Assembly: GCF_013373865.1 (NCBI RefSeq) | Contig: NC_050470.1 | Location: 26,876,856 to 26,940,855, forward strand | Direction of reading: 5' to 3' | Length of the DNA stretch: 64,000 bases | Origin: Monomorium pharaonis | Taxonomy: Eukaryota > Arthropoda > Insecta > Hymenoptera > Formicidae | Shown here: in pieces, positions 36,150-50,689 of the stretch | Layout: every line of letters begins with the position of its first letter | How positions within the stretch are numbered: the first letter of the stretch is position 1 | Position numbers and translations under genes: made by a program | Notes under the pieces: generated by a model | Database searches by the model: none | Told to the model about the DNA's origin: nothing | What the model saw: the letters and a program-made list of their open reading frames with translations, nothing else

Positions 36150-39100
36150 CACTACCGAAAATTAGAAACGAAATCCTCAAATGACATGGAATTTTTACGA
36201 ACGGATATAAACAACGAGTTAATACAATACCATTAAACAATAGAAATTCTACACAATAGATAAATATAAAAAACTACCTCACAATAGTATTTCATGCATT
36301 ATTCTTTTCTTTTTAGAAAAAACTTTATTTTCAAAAATTGAAATAAACCTCGTGGAATTGTGTAAAGATATTTCATTAGCAGCTACAAAATCAGTTTTAA
36401 TTTTTTTAGAATAAATAACCAAGAAAAAATTTTCACAGTAAAATTTGCAAAAATCGGAATTTTAATTCAGTGGAATTCAAAATATTAATTTTTTTATAAA
36501 CTTGCACAAAAATTTCTGAGTGTATTAAAATTATAATATACCCAATCTAGAGTTTTTCTACGCCGAGCTCGCAAAAAAATTTGTCGGCGCGCAAAATATT
36601 TCATAAGGACAAGAATTATTCACCGGCCGATGAATGATTGGTCACGTTACCAAAAAAATGGAGCCGATAATCGAATTTTCCAGCGAGATCCATCATGCGC
36701 GCGAGCGGAATGGTGCGATTATCGATTATCACCGAACGGTGTAGCATTCCGCATGGCGCCGCTGCCACGATTAATGCTTAACAATATACGCCATGGATTA
36801 AGTGCACTCGGCAAGAGTAATCGATGTTGGTACCTGACGGTCTGTGAATGACTGATCGACGCGGTTTCCGCATACCCACGTTTCTGTCTCACGTCGCACT
36901 GTGCCATTGTTCTCCAACTAATTAGATTCTCCTCGAGATTAATTTGAAGATCTGTACGAAGCGTGGACAGAGAAGTCTCCGATTATTATTGCTTGTCAGA
37001 ATATTCGACAACCGGGTATGAGATGGTGTATGATCAACTAACGACAAGTTGATGGTACAAAGCCTCTTGTCAAATATTGTTTGTTAGGAATATAAGGTGT
37101 ATTATATTAATAGCCATTATATCTGATTTTATATCACAATTCCTTTAGCAGTGATAGTACATTTATTAATGAAAATATTATAGTTCTTTTGTGACAGAAC
37201 TCAGTTTCTTTTAATTTACTTGATATTGAAAAACATAATTGTCAATACTTTCAATATTTATAATTTCAAAACATTAACAAAAATTATAAATCCTTTAAAT
37301 TGTTGTAAAACATGAAAAATTTTGATTTCAGAAATTTAATAAAGAAAATATTTTGCTATAAAGAATATATGGTAAATGATAAATTTAGTTTAGACTATGT
37401 TACAAATTCTTCATCCTCTCTATTTTCATTAACGATTTTTATAACGATACTTTTATTGAATAGTATAACAGAAACAATATAATCGAAATAAAACGAAAAT
37501 CAAATTTAACAAAAATACTGGCAATATTGTATTAAAATATAAATTTATGAATTGTATCACGGAACAGGGATTCACTATTACATGACAAGAATGGTTTCAA
37601 TATCTTTCGATACTTTCAACGTCAAATATTCGACAATTTTACGCTCACGGAACGTTTTATCGCCGAACTTTTCAAAATCCCAATTCTTTTAATCGGCCAC
37701 GTACGGTCATGTAGTACGCCACGAATCAATCATCCATTTTTGTGAACTAAAACATTAACGATAAGAGCTTCATATAAAGGAAACTTTAACACACGAAGTA
37801 AACTTTGGTTATTTTTAAGCATTATAACTGTGATACTTTACATTTACAAGCGTAGTGTAGTTTTTAGTGTTGTTTGAATATACACGCGAGGCATTTTAAA
37901 AGAAAATCTGCAAGGATATTACAATATTACAAATTTAATTGCAACAGTGTCAAATACTTTTTATTTTACACAAATATGTTGCTCAAGTGTGTTGGGAACT
38001 TCCAGTTGTAGCAAAGTACACAAACAATTTATGAACTCAAGTTATAAAAATATGACCGCCGCGTTTTTCAGTTGCAAATGTAATTACAGTAGTTTGGAGG
38101 GAAACTGCAGTAAACACGGTGTTTCCGGAAAATACATAGCGTATATGTGGAGAGCGAGATGAGAGGAAGAGAAATTTTTATAACATTTTTAAAGACTAAT
38201 GTAATTTTTATATTTCACATGTGTATGAAGAGCGGAAGTAGCGCAACCGACGTAAATTTAAGACTCGTGCTCATCCATGGCGTCGTTAATAATCCCTGAG
38301 CACGACCCTTTTTCTTCCGTTCTGTATCTCTCGCGTGACGCGCGAAAGCCAGCGGCAGGCCGGTGCCGAATTAATTACGACAATAAATCATCTGATCTCA
38401 CGCTGACCTCTCTCGAGTCGCTCCCCTCGATCTCGCGGCTTCGTGCCAAAAATAAATTAAGTACTAATTGATTTGTAATAAATCCCACATCACTTCGTAC
38501 ATAAACATTTAAAAAACATAAAAATGTTATATCCATTTATTGAATAATAAATATATTTTACATTGTAGTTAAATTGAATTACATTGAATAAAAAATCAAA
38601 AGGTAGTGAAATATCAATTAAATAAATTTTTATTATTATGAATAATTTGTGGAATATATGAAGAGTCCACAGGATGTATGTAATTCTTAACGTCAGTACC
38701 ATTTACGTTGTCATTGCGCAGCTTTTTAATATACATATAAAATATCTGCACAACGAGAGTGTAATGATATTGACATTGTCATCAAGAGTTACAGAATAGG
38801 TTCCCAGCTTTTTATTTCGTTTCAATGTAACTACCGTTTGTATGTTAGTGTGATTTAACGAATGTATTCACAGATTTTTAAATCGCATACAATTTTTCAA
38901 AAGCTCGGAGAGCTCGGGTAACGCTGAGCAAGACACTACGAAAAAAGGCAGAAGCGAAAATTTATTCGCGCTAAATGGCGGGGTTTGCTCATGGTAAACG
39001 CGGGATCTAGTTTGCGATCAAATTACAAACTGTCTCCGGTAAAGCGCTGGAAATTTTTATCAAATTTACCGCGGGAACGAAACACCCGCTTCGCAATATC

Positions 39101-42100
39101 GGGTATACTGAATAAAAAAAGAATAAGTGCCTTCTACAAAATGTTTTGCATAATTAATACTCGTACCCAATTGCATAGAAGATTTAAAAGGTTTATTATC
39201 AAAGCGTACGTTCAATCTTGTCCAAGATTATTCTTTGCTATTGTCTGCCAATCGATTGAAAAGTCCGAAATATAACCATATATGGTTCTATTTTATTAGA
39301 GAATATTTTCTGGAAGAAATAATCAATGACAGCTTTACATAGTTTTAATATGTTATCAGGAACATACATTTAAAAACTCCTCCAATTATACCATAATTTA
39401 GACTTATTAAATATAAATTTTGAAGCTGTAAACTTGAAGTGTATAATGAACGTAGAAACACAGAGAAATTATTGAAACGTGAAAATGGACTTTGGAAGAA
39501 CAAGTCTGGCAGGCAAAGAGCAACAAACATGAGAAAGAAAAGCGAAGGCACAATGACAGACGGAGCGGAAAACCCTGGCGTTTCCGCGGGCAAAAAGGCC
39601 ATCACGAGAGACGCAAAGGGAATGATTCTCCACTTCCGCGGTTTCTTCTTCCTCCACCTCCACGTCCTGCCACGACTGGCAACGATACCCGCGGGAATCC
39701 GCGGCGTGAATGCAAAATCATACTCGCCATGACCGCGCCGAGCCCTCCCCGGGGAGCAACAGGCCTGGTAATTACGAAATTATTACTCGCCGTTTTCGCG
39801 ATAGCTCTTGCGAGAGCCGAGTAACGAGACTCGTCGCTGACATTTTTTGCACATGCAAGCAGCAGCTGCAACTAATGTCACGCCAGTAATAATTGAGTCT
39901 TTAATCGCATCTACAGCTACAGATTATTTTGGCGGATAATATACTTTGGATGTATTCGAAAAATTGTTTAAATTCACTTATAATTAGAACTTTTGTTAAA
40001 ATTTGATAACGTATGCGTTTGATAACGTATACTGAGAAAGAGATACTTCTAATGTTGTATTTAATAAAATTATAATAAAATCTATACTACGGTGACTTTA
40101 TATAATCACTTTAAACTTTATAGAAGCACTACTGCAAAATTTTAGCTTTCCATCTGGTTTTGAAAAGAAAAGTAATTTTTCTAGTTTTTATGTGTCAAAT
40201 TCAGACTTGCAAGGAAAAATTCAGTACACGAAAAACTCTTACAATAAACTCCTCTTGTTTTTTAAACCACAAAATCATACAGACTTATGTTATCAAAAAT
40301 GCAGGAGGAGTTGACGCTTTAGAATTTACAGTAGCATTAAAGATACATAATGCAGTTTGTTAATTATATTTATAACTGCAGAAAATAAAGGAGAGTTAAA
40401 TATATTTCTCTAATACAAAAAACTATAATAAATTTTTATTTATTATAGCTCTTTATTATAGCTCTTTAACTTTAATTCCTCATACCGAAAAGTATGATTT
40501 TAAATTCATTAAAGATATCACGATATTACAAGATATTAGAAATACTCTAATAAATCTTAATAATAATAAAATTCTCATAATAAATCTGCGAAATTCTATT
40601 TTTATCGAAAAAGTAAACTAAATTCAACTGTTGAATTATTATCATAGCTTAAAGCGTTAAAAACGTTCACACATATCTAACATGTCTTTCAATACACCAG
40701 ATGTCAGTTAAAACAATTCGTTGTATTAAATAAGAATAAAAATATTTTCGACGCGGAACATATACGTACCTCTACGAGTTTCTCATTCGCGAAGTTTCCG
40801 CTCCTCGACGTATTCCCCTGTTATATCCGCGTTACGCAAAAGCTACAGAATAACAGAGCAGATGTAATATTAACGTGCAAATAAAAACGGGGGAATACGG
40901 TGGAAGTCGCCGAGCGAGAAATGCGCGCACAAAGCGCAACAAACAAGCTAAGCCCGCGAGGCACAGGCATACAGACAAAGCGAGGAAACACATTGTAGCT
41001 CCTGATCATTGGAGAATAGTGAGTTGGGTAAACGTGGGATATTCCGCGACTTGCTCTTTATACCGCTAATGAATAGCAACAATGTAATTCTATCCCAACA
41101 GTTTATATCATGCAACTTTTAATCCCCTTCGCTTTCTCTCTGATACATTAGCACGTTTAGAGTATAATAATATAACATTTACTATATGTATAGTGCTGCT
41201 ACGCGTATCTCGTCTCGAAATATTGAAATATTAAAAATAACATTTTATAAATAAAATTTTTTGTGCTCGACATGTGTACTTGCATAAGACAAAATAATTT
41301 TTCACCAACCAGAATATTTTCCGTGATACAGGATATCAGTTTGGAGAGAAATATTTTGCTGCATTCTGCATACATGCATTTACGAAATATTAAAAATTCT
41401 GCGCTCACTCTTTTGAATCTCGATGGTTACAAAAAGAAAACAAAGTGATTAACTCGTTTACAAAATGTCAGAGCCGTGCGTCTCCGTGTACCGTTCATAA
41501 AATACACTTAACATAAGTGCTGTTGCACCTGCGCCATACAAATTCGCCACCAAATTGCATGGCGCTTATAGACGACCAGCAATATTTATGAGCAAATTAT
41601 GCATCTTTTTCGCTCGATACGCAAAACGGACGAGTTTTGCGTCCGAAGGCAATTTATATCCCCGTTGCTCTCGGTACAGTTTTTTATTATTTAATCGTTA
41701 CAAACGTCGTTTTCTTTAATTATCTTTCAGAAGGTACCTTTTCCGGTAAAAAATAAATAATTGAAATATGCAACAATAAAAATTAATTTTATTATAATTT
41801 AATATTACATTAACCGCGTTAATTTAAATAATATTTTATTTCTCTTCTCTTTTTCAAAAGAAAATAAGGTAAACTCGGCCATCATAGTTTTTTAAAATGC
41901 AAAAAACATATTTTTATTTCTATTATTTTTTATAATAGCGTTTGGTTTATTACTTTACTGAAGCATAAAGCATGTAACACTATCGACATTAAATAGAAAA
42001 CACTTAATAAAAATTTTATATTATTAAAATGCTGAAACAAACATTTGTCATGTTTCACAATTTTCAAGGTAAAGATGGCCATCATACCTTAATTTACTTT

Positions 42101-45100
42101 AATTTTTTTCAAATATTACAGATGGTTTCCAAAAAATAATGAGTTAATGAATTGCTACAGAGGCAACATCATTTATATTAGGCTAGAATTGCCAAAGTTA
42201 TAATAGTGTAAGATCACGAGAAATGAGATGGTCGGAGGATGGATCATCCATCCGTAGCCGCACGCAGGTGCTGTAAGAATTATTGGGTCGCTCGCGGACG
42301 GAAACATTCGCTAACATTGCGTCGCCCGAAGATATATCGCCCGGCAAAAAGAAATTTACAAGCTACACTCTCGGTCATAAGCGGAGCTTCTCGCGCACTC
42401 TAACTTGCGCCAGCAATCCATCCTGGCAAAGTTTGCGCGACCGACGGCGAAACTTTCGGACGAATTGTAAAACTACGGTCGGCGGGAGTGGAGACTCGTC
42501 ACAGATTGCGAAGGAGAAGCTGAAACGACATTTCGGCACGGTATATTTTTTGCATAAGGTTCTTTCACCCGAATTGCGAAACTCGAAAACTCCGCACGCG
42601 CGATCGCAATATAATAGCTTCATGAATTTCAAATATGAAACGTTCTCCGCATTTTTTATATAAAATCTCAAAACAAAAGATTTTTTCAAATTTATAAGCT
42701 TACAAGAATCACGTACCGAGAATTAAAAAGAAATCAGAGCAGAATACGTTTTTATCAGTAATAATAAAGTGCAATGTTTAGTTTTTGAGAAACAAGGATT
42801 TAAAAAGCTATTTTTAATGATTTTTCTCTATATGTTTAATGTATAATAATATATATAATCATGACACAACGAAGTGTATATTAATCCTTATATTGCGCTG
42901 CAATGTGTTGTGTCCTATTTCTAACGCGACGGTGAAATTTTCCGATCGAACCACGGTGCCACAATTCTGCGTGTTGCGGGCATTGCTACGTGTCGCGGTA
43001 CAACGCAACATAACTGATGCGCACTGGGCGCAAAAGGGTGCAACGAGCAGGGAGAGGGCTTGAAAGAGCCACGATGCAAATCCGGACGCCACAAGCTTCT
43101 TCCCGACAAACTTCACCGAAAGTTTAGTGCACTGCAGAAGCGTATTCCATCGCAAGAGATTCTCACAAGCTTTCCCATCTATATATACTTTTTTCTTTCT
43201 CTTCTTCCCTTTCGTCCCTTTATCGCTCGTTTTTTTTCATATGTCCGTCCCGTCTGTTTTTCTCGTTTGCCTGATGTCTCCTTTCGTTCGACGTCTGCGG
43301 TCGTTGCAAGCTCGCAAGTAATACATACTGCTGCTTTCAGCGAAATCGAGTTTTCTTTCTGCGGACGACATTTCTAAGATAATTCTCTGTACGAATGTAT
43401 TATACATATTTCTGAAGTCGAATTTTTCTCTATAATTACTGTTGTAAACTCTAATGATTTTAAACCGAATAGTAAATTTAATTGAACTCCATAGCCTTCC
43501 TTTTCTTTTCTAAGATTACATATTGTATCGCAACTATATTTTAAATTAAAATTATATTAAAAATAAAATTTTAATATAATTGTTATACAATTATGTAACA
43601 ATATACAACTTGCAATAATAATCAAGTTAAATCTTTTTTTTAATTCCATCAAATAATTACATACGATAACAAGTTAAAAGGATTGCGAATAACAGCAACT
43701 TGCACCGTGGTGACTAATCTGTTAGCTGCAAACGATCTGTCGCAAGAGATGTTAATGCCGGAAGAGTATGAGCACCATTTTCTGTGGATTTAATTTAGTC
43801 TGGACTAGACTTGTTGACTGGATTTAGTCAACAAACTCCGCAATACGTCCTTTATTCCCGGAGTTTCCAAGAATCAAGGATAAACATCAAGTATTCTTTG
43901 ATTGACCAATTGATACAATATAATGCCGAAGATAAAACTATCAGATAAAGATAGAAGATAAAAAATATCAGAAATAAATCTAAGATCCATCGAGCCATAA
44001 ATAAAAATAAAGTGACAATTTTAAAACCTAAAAGAGCTAAGAATTAAAAAGATATTCTTATTTATTTCTAATTACTTCTAATTTTTAAATACTTCTTATT
44101 TATTCCTAATTCGGCTGACATTTGCTGAAAGAATAAAACTGTTGGAAAAGGAAGGAGTAAGAACAGAATAATACATCATAATGAGTAATGAATATTAAAC
44201 AAATGCGTTACGAACGAATAATTCAGTGTTCGAACTCCAATTTACTTTTCCAACATTCGTAATCTAAAACATGAATATTCACAATTCGCTCTAGAATTGA
44301 TCTCGGCTTATGTTTTTCTTAGCTGGCGGATTGCGAGAGGGATAAAGAAGGGATAAAACGGAAAGCCGTGAGGCAAGAGAGAGAAAAACGCAGGCGGAAT
44401 TACAAATGGACGCTTCTTCTCTAAAGACAGAACGAGCGTCCGTAATTCCTTAATTAAATACCCAAGCGGCGTAGATTTTGAAAGACGAAATCAACGAATA
44501 ATCCTGCTTTATCGCGAGTTGTCCCAATATCGAGCGCGATGAAGGCACCTTGTCGCACGAATAATCATCAAGAATGCTGCTACGCTCGTTACCTTCGGTC
44601 TGAGCAGAAGAGTAACTTTTCTTCTTTTAGCGTGTTCGCAATCAGGCGACGCGGTCGCACTGATGATCGAAAGTTCGTTTCGTTATATCCCCCAAGAGAG
44701 TTATCAAAGTGCTGTCTCTTACAAATGGTATAAGACGCCGCTAACTACTGATTACTGCTGTCGAGAAAAGAACTTTTTCTCCGTGTGAAATCAAGTATAA
44801 TTTCTTCTCAAAGACGATTTAGCGAAAATTGGAAGTAGAAGTAGATCTAAAGAAGCTTAAGAGTTTCACATAAATATTTCACCATTTTCTTTAAAGAGAA
44901 ATACTAAAAAATAAAGTTTTACCAACTTGTATTAAATTGTGTATCAGTAAAAGAAAGAAAACTTACAAGCTTCTTTGGCAAAAATTGTTATTTTTCAAAC
45001 GGTTTAACTTATTTAAAAGTCATTTAGAAAAACGGTAAATTAAAAAGACTAACAATAAGACGGAAACCAAACAGCAGCAGCTGTAGAAGTCGGAAGGCTA

Positions 45101-46330
45101 AAGGAACTCAACGCTTCCGATAACCACTAGTTTGTGAATTCTACAAATACCGAATTGTCATAACTTTTTGAAGAACGAGAAAGTTTCGAGGAAATGCAAT
45201 GCATAAATCTAAATTGATCAAAGTTACGAAGTTTTGATGAACATCTGTTATCTCGTAACACATTAAAAAATTGTGAAAATTCTAGTAAGATTTTACGATA
45301 CAACGATTCTGATAAAATTCATTAATTTTTTAAGATGTTATGCAAAAAACATTTATACAATGCTGTAGAAGTAGCTCAAGAGCTACATAATACATTAACA
45401 GCGTTAACAGCAATATTAACTATTCTCAATTCGAGGAGAATAGGGACATTAATTTTGTGTGGTCTTGTCCTTCGGAAGGATATTAAAGTGACTTCTACTC
45501 CACGAATGTTGGAATGGTAGAACGAGAGATGTTGAGAGCGGAATGGGACTAGTGATTGCTATTACTACGAGAATTCTGCAAGGACTAATCTAACAGACCG
45601 CCCCTTTGAGAGATTAGAAATTAAGGGGAAACTGGTTGAAATGCGACTCTTGGAGGGAAAGTAAATACTCCTACCTCATCGTATCTCTCATGTACATAGA
45701 AATATTAACATTATACAGCAAGAAATATTAACAACGACATATGTCTGAAGTCGCTGGCAACACAGCTGCACCAATCTCTTTATCTGGAAAATTAATTGAA
45801 AAAGTTACGAGTCTTCTTATCCATCTGTTTTTAATAACAATAAACCAGAGGAAATAATATTTTACGTAAGAGATAAAGTTTACAGAACACACATTTAATT
45901 ATTGCAGAACATTTTTTTCTTTTAAAGATTATATTAAGAGATTATTCCACACACACACACACACATATACATACAAATTTGGATATGCAATTTTCCGTCA
46001 AATTCTGGATCAAAGTTGTACACGATGCTGAGGTTCGAACTTGTTTATTCGCCTCGACATATTTCGCATGTCTCCCTTGGGTTTTTCACGGATTTTGGAA
46101 TTGCGAGTGTGAAGAACACTCAAGCCAGAACACCCAACCACGTTGCCTCAAGCAGGATTTTACATAACTAAGCTCGGCCGATGGATTTACTCTTCGAGCT
46201 TTACATCCCCCGTCCGTGCTACTGATGCTCCGGTCGCACATATATATATACGAGTATACGGTGGCATACGGTGAACGCGGAAAGAGAGCAGTATTCATTC
46301 TCGACGCGACAGAAACTCGGTCGTTCAGTT
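36150..46330. other. Long non-genic stretch with GC-richer patches
   Basis: Patches at 36540-36910, 38220-38460, 39480-39850, 40760-41060, 42240-42680 and 42890-43330 are open in several frames on both strands without splice or homology support. At 39530 an ATG frame begins MRKKSEGTMTDGAENPGVSA, and a frame near 40290 reads YVIKNAGGVDALEFTVALKI; both are weak. Confidence 0.45.
45949..45965. repeat. Short (CA)n tract
   Basis: Eight AC units followed by ATATACATACA. Confidence 0.85.
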
Positions 46331-46376
46331 TAATCTGAATCTATCGAGGATGCTTTAAAGTCGGAATCAAACCTAC

Positions 46377-46545
46377 CTTCTCCGCTAGGCTCCTCTCTTC
46401 TGAACGACAGCTGAAGCACCCTGTGCCCCTTCTCCTCACAATTTGATCCCGTGGCGACGTAATCGATTTTAGCCGAACTGTACACTCGCCGCTGAATAAT
46501 GCTCGAAGATCCGCGGACTTGGAAATAATCGAGTGTCCTCGACAT
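46377..46545 (-). CDS. Exon of an unidentified minus-strand gene
   Basis: A strong donor (GGAGAAG|gtaggt) closes a frame that reads RRVYSSAKIDYVATGSNCEE then KGHRVLQLSFRREEPSGE, ending in phase 1. The 5' edge is uncertain. An in-frame ATG at 46545 (MSRTLDYFQVRGSSS) could be a start. An acceptor at 46518-46519 (tatttccaag|TCC) would make a 141 bp phase 1-1 exon that joins the 55602-55578 start exon in frame. Codon use and lack of stops favour coding, but no family is recognised. Confidence 0.4.
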
Positions 46546-46780
46546 CTGAGTCCACTGAGGACTCATCTCACGCGCGACTAAATCACGCCAGAATATTGGC
46601 AATATTATTGGCAACTTACATAAACGTACAAAATTAAATTTTGCAAATGAACGGGGTGTCAAATATTATTGGAAATTGATTTCATTTTTCTTCAGCAGCT
46701 TTCACAAAAAAAATTTGTTCGTATCAATATTTCTATAGTTAAATATATTCCGCTGCTATTCAGTTCTACCTCTGTTACTT

Positions 46781-46879
46781 ACACTCTAAAAAATAATGGT
46801 GTGATTTTGATGGGAATAAAATATCGATTTAACGCGATTCGACACTTATGTAATTCTCAACAGTCATTTTTTAGAGTGT
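46781..46879. mobile_element. Short MITE with perfect terminal repeats
   Basis: Terminal inverted repeats ACACTCTAAAAAAT and ATTTTTTAGAGTGT are perfect over 14 bp and bound about 99 bp. ACTT occurs directly on both sides, consistent with a 4 bp target duplication. No coding capacity. Confidence 0.6.
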
Positions 46880-48411
46880 ACTTCTTTATTTCTCTAACAA
46901 ATATCTTTCCGCATTCTTATTATATCTCGATAACAAATAAAAATTGACAATTAAGTATTAAAAAGCCTGAGTATAATATACATATAAATAAACTTTCTTT
47001 ATAATGCAATAAAAAATGATTGCAATGTAATATATTTCGAATGCGTGTCGACGAGTGTATTTCTTTAACGATTCTTCCTACAAGCCACCTTATATCGGTG
47101 AGAACATGATGCGCCGTTTGCTTTACGAGCAAGCCGACGACAATAACGCCTGTCGTTAATGTTCAATTCTCATGCCCTGTTCTTTTCTGACTGCTTCTAT
47201 GACCCCTCCAGGACCTTTTTGCCGCCGCTATTCCGCATCCTTAACGATTTTCTGTCGACGCACGTGCCGCGGGCGTGGCGCTTCAATGGCTGCTCGAGAG
47301 CACATTTGAATTTATCGGTCGATATCGGAAACTACTTTGCTGATCCACAATGGCTTATTGTGGCCTCGTGGACCCGCGTGCTGCCTGCAAAGTGCAGCCG
47401 CGGTTTCGCAACGTTAATATCAAGCCCACCCCGTCGCCCCCGTTTTTATGATCCACTTCGACCTCCTTCGACAATCCCTCCATCAGAAAATCTTACCGGT
47501 GCCTTATCACGGAATCTTAAAAACGACGAGATCATAAAAGTTACAATATCCTGCTATCAAATGTTAAGTTTTTATTTGCACATGTACCAAATATGTATCA
47601 AACATTGTAATTTAAGATATTAATATACAATTTGACGCGTGTAGACGCTTGATAGTTATCACTTTTTAGATACGATACTTTTATATAACACATGGAATTG
47701 TATTTATATAATTTGTATAATAATTAAATATATTATACAGGCATAATACATAAAATAAAAGATGTTACTTTTGATAAAGATATCTAATAACTTTTTATAC
47801 AGTATTACATTTTTATATCATACTACTAAATTATCTGTCTAAGAAAAATGTGAATAAAATTTTATTAAGTTAATTTACATTATTTATTTATTAGTTTTGA
47901 TAATTTAATAAAATGTATTTCTATTGTACATACTTTACAGTAGTTAAATAGAATTACAGAATATATACTTTGACAAAAGAATTCCGACTAAAAACTGTGA
48001 CAAAAAAAAAGATAAGGAAAAGAATTGCTTCTTTCAATCAACAAGCCGTCGACAGAAGCACGTATCATTAATATCCATAATAAACTCAGAAAGCTTGTTC
48101 TTCTTTATAAAGGTTGACACCTTCGATATCCGGGGAAATAGTTTCGTATGCATCGTAGCGCGGACTAATCGAAAACTTCCGGAAGTTTTGAAGCAGCCGT
48201 CACGCGCATCGCGAGCAGCTTCCTCTTACCGAACAGCTTCCCAGGTGCGAAAACTTGAAACTAAATGCTGCTGGGTGGATGCAAAAGTTTCGCCGCATTT
48301 CTTCGGCTAATGCCTGGTCGGCAGAATAATCCCGATTTGGACGAGGATAAGGCGGAGCTGCGCAGGATTGTCGAAAGTCTTAAGCCAAAAATCTTGTATC
48401 TTTAAGTTCTT

Positions 48412-48431
48412 TCTCTCTCTCTCTCTCTCTG
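48412..48431. repeat. Short (CT)n tract
   Basis: About 10 TC units within a GC-richer stretch. Confidence 0.85.
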
Positions 48432-50631
48432 CTCTCCCGTCCCACCCTTTACGGCTTGCTTTAATGCGGAATTAACCTTCGACTTCAAAAAATATATAGA
48501 GATACGACCGTACCCTGTTCTATTTCAGAGAAATTTTCTCAAAAAGCTACCTTCTCTGGATACTCAATAAAAATTCAATTAATGTTAAAGCAAAAGTGTA
48601 AGATAATTGAATAAAGTTACCTTTATATTCTATATATGTAACTTTTAGATGCCCTGTCCGCGAGATAACACGACGAGGTTGGAATGTGGAAGGATCGGGG
48701 TGAGAGGAGGATGATGCTTTCATTCTCCTTTCAGTCACGAATACCCGCGGGAAATGTGCAGAGCGGGACACACGCGAAGTCCAATAACTTTTTTCCCCCG
48801 TACACACATTGACGGGTGTGGCGTAGCGATGGATTGCTCTTCAACCGCCGCGTCAGTGCAGCGCGCGATTTTCTCGCGTATGTAGGTATGCAGCGAATCA
48901 GCAACGATATGAGCATCGGGGATATTGCTTCTTGGATATTGCGTTCGGTACAGCTCTCATCGGGCGACTTTGCAGTGAAATCAATTGTTCGTAACGATTT
49001 GACATTCTCCCTGCGAGTTATTTGACGTTCAAATGGTGCGAATAAATAAAATATCGTCGCTTTTAAAATTTCTCACGATCCCATTTATTGAAATGCTATG
49101 AAAAATGCGGAAAGCGGTACAACCGTTCACGATAATGTACTAAAACGTGAGACTGTTACTTTTATCTTATATTTATTCAAAACATGATGTAACTTTTACT
49201 TATTGTTTTAGACGTGATGACATGTTAAATTTATCTTTTAAATTTGTTTTTAATTTTTTAAAAAACAAAATTCAAAGTTTTTTAATTTAGAGCTCAATTG
49301 AAATTCTGCAATAGTTTAAATTCACAGTAATATAGTTTCAAACAATTTTGCAACAATCGTAAAAATGATCATAAACTACATAATCATATATGTTAGAAAG
49401 GTGGAAATAAGATAGCAAAACACCAGATATATGTAAAAAGAACGAACCGATTGCAAAAGGATGAGTAATCGAGTCTCGTTTTCATGAGGCGCTACCAGTA
49501 AGGAAAACAAATGACTCCGCGCTGATAAAACTGACCCACAGCCACATCGAGGCAATAAAGATTTGCAATGGAAATAGAGCCGCTACGATTCCTCCGGCGA
49601 CAGTACGTTATCTGCTGGAGCATTGAATCCCTGCAGTACCGCAGCCAAGCCATAAAACACTGACCTTCCGCAGAGGCCATTTATGTCACAACATTTTGAC
49701 GGAAATTAGTTTATTTCGTAATCCTGTACACGTGAATATTCTGGTATTTCCCAGTATGTATAAAGTTAAAAATTGAATTAAACTATAAGAGCAAAAAGTA
49801 TTATTATATCTTAAAAAAAGTTATTTATATGAAGGAAATGTGTAAATTTTTTGTCACATACATATTGTATCATATACAATTATCTGATTTAAGCTAATAT
49901 TATTTTATTATATTTAAAATTCTGTTTGTATGCAAAAGAAATTTGATAATTGTCGAATTCATATAAAAATTGTTTAATTAATTATTAAATAATTGTTAAA
50001 TATCCTTCTCATAAAATAGTGCATTTAACTATGCGCGAAGCAAAGCGAAGGATCTGCTAATGACTAATTCATTGCACATTCCGTTCCATCAAAGCTCAAC
50101 CGCACAGTGCTTCTCCAGTAGTACAGGTCAGTATTGGACGCAACGTAGTGGAATAACGAGCAAAGCTGTTCGCGAAAGCTTTCAACACAAAAGACATTTC
50201 GCGCAATGGCGAAATATTTTACAGTCACAACGATAATTTAATATTTGCTTGTGCACTTTGTACAAATTCTCGCTTTTCTGAGTTTCTACCCAAAAGTAGA
50301 AAAAAGAGAGGTATCAATTTAGTATTTACGTCTAAATATTTTCTCACGAATAAACCAGAGCGCTTGAGAAAAGATTCTCAAATACGTTGTGCAATGTAAA
50401 TAAGCAACCAATAAAATCTGCAGCGCAAACATGAAGCAACGATTTTTGATGCAATTGCTACTACTAGACGAAACGATGAGTTTTTCATAATCGTAAATCT
50501 CATTCTACAATATTTCTTGTAAATTCTTGTACATATATATTAGATCTTAATACACCAAATGAAATAATAAATCAAAGAGAATTTGTTATGAACATATAAA
50601 TTCTACAAAATTTTTCTAAGATTTAAAATTA

Positions 50632-50640
50632 CACACACAC

Positions 50641-50685
<45 letters not shown>

Positions 50686-50689
50686 ACAT
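50632..50689. repeat. (CA)n microsatellite
   Basis: CA repeat with one AA interruption, passing into a TA run at 50690-50699. Confidence 0.96.

Noticed and set aside
39345..39871. Several long frames on both strands, some proline- and arginine-rich
   Set aside because: Four frames overlap in one GC-rich patch. Their composition reflects the DNA, not a protein family.
42283..42663. 126-codon plus-strand frame with an overlapping 104-codon minus-strand frame
   Set aside because: The plus frame starts on TTG, not ATG. Both strands are open, which points to low stop density in a GC-rich patch.
47159..47623. 154-codon ATG frame on the plus strand
   Set aside because: It has no recognisable domain and its C-terminal third runs into plain A/T-rich DNA. 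A frame of this size is not surprising in 64 kb with GC-richer patches. No splice or poly(A) context supports it.
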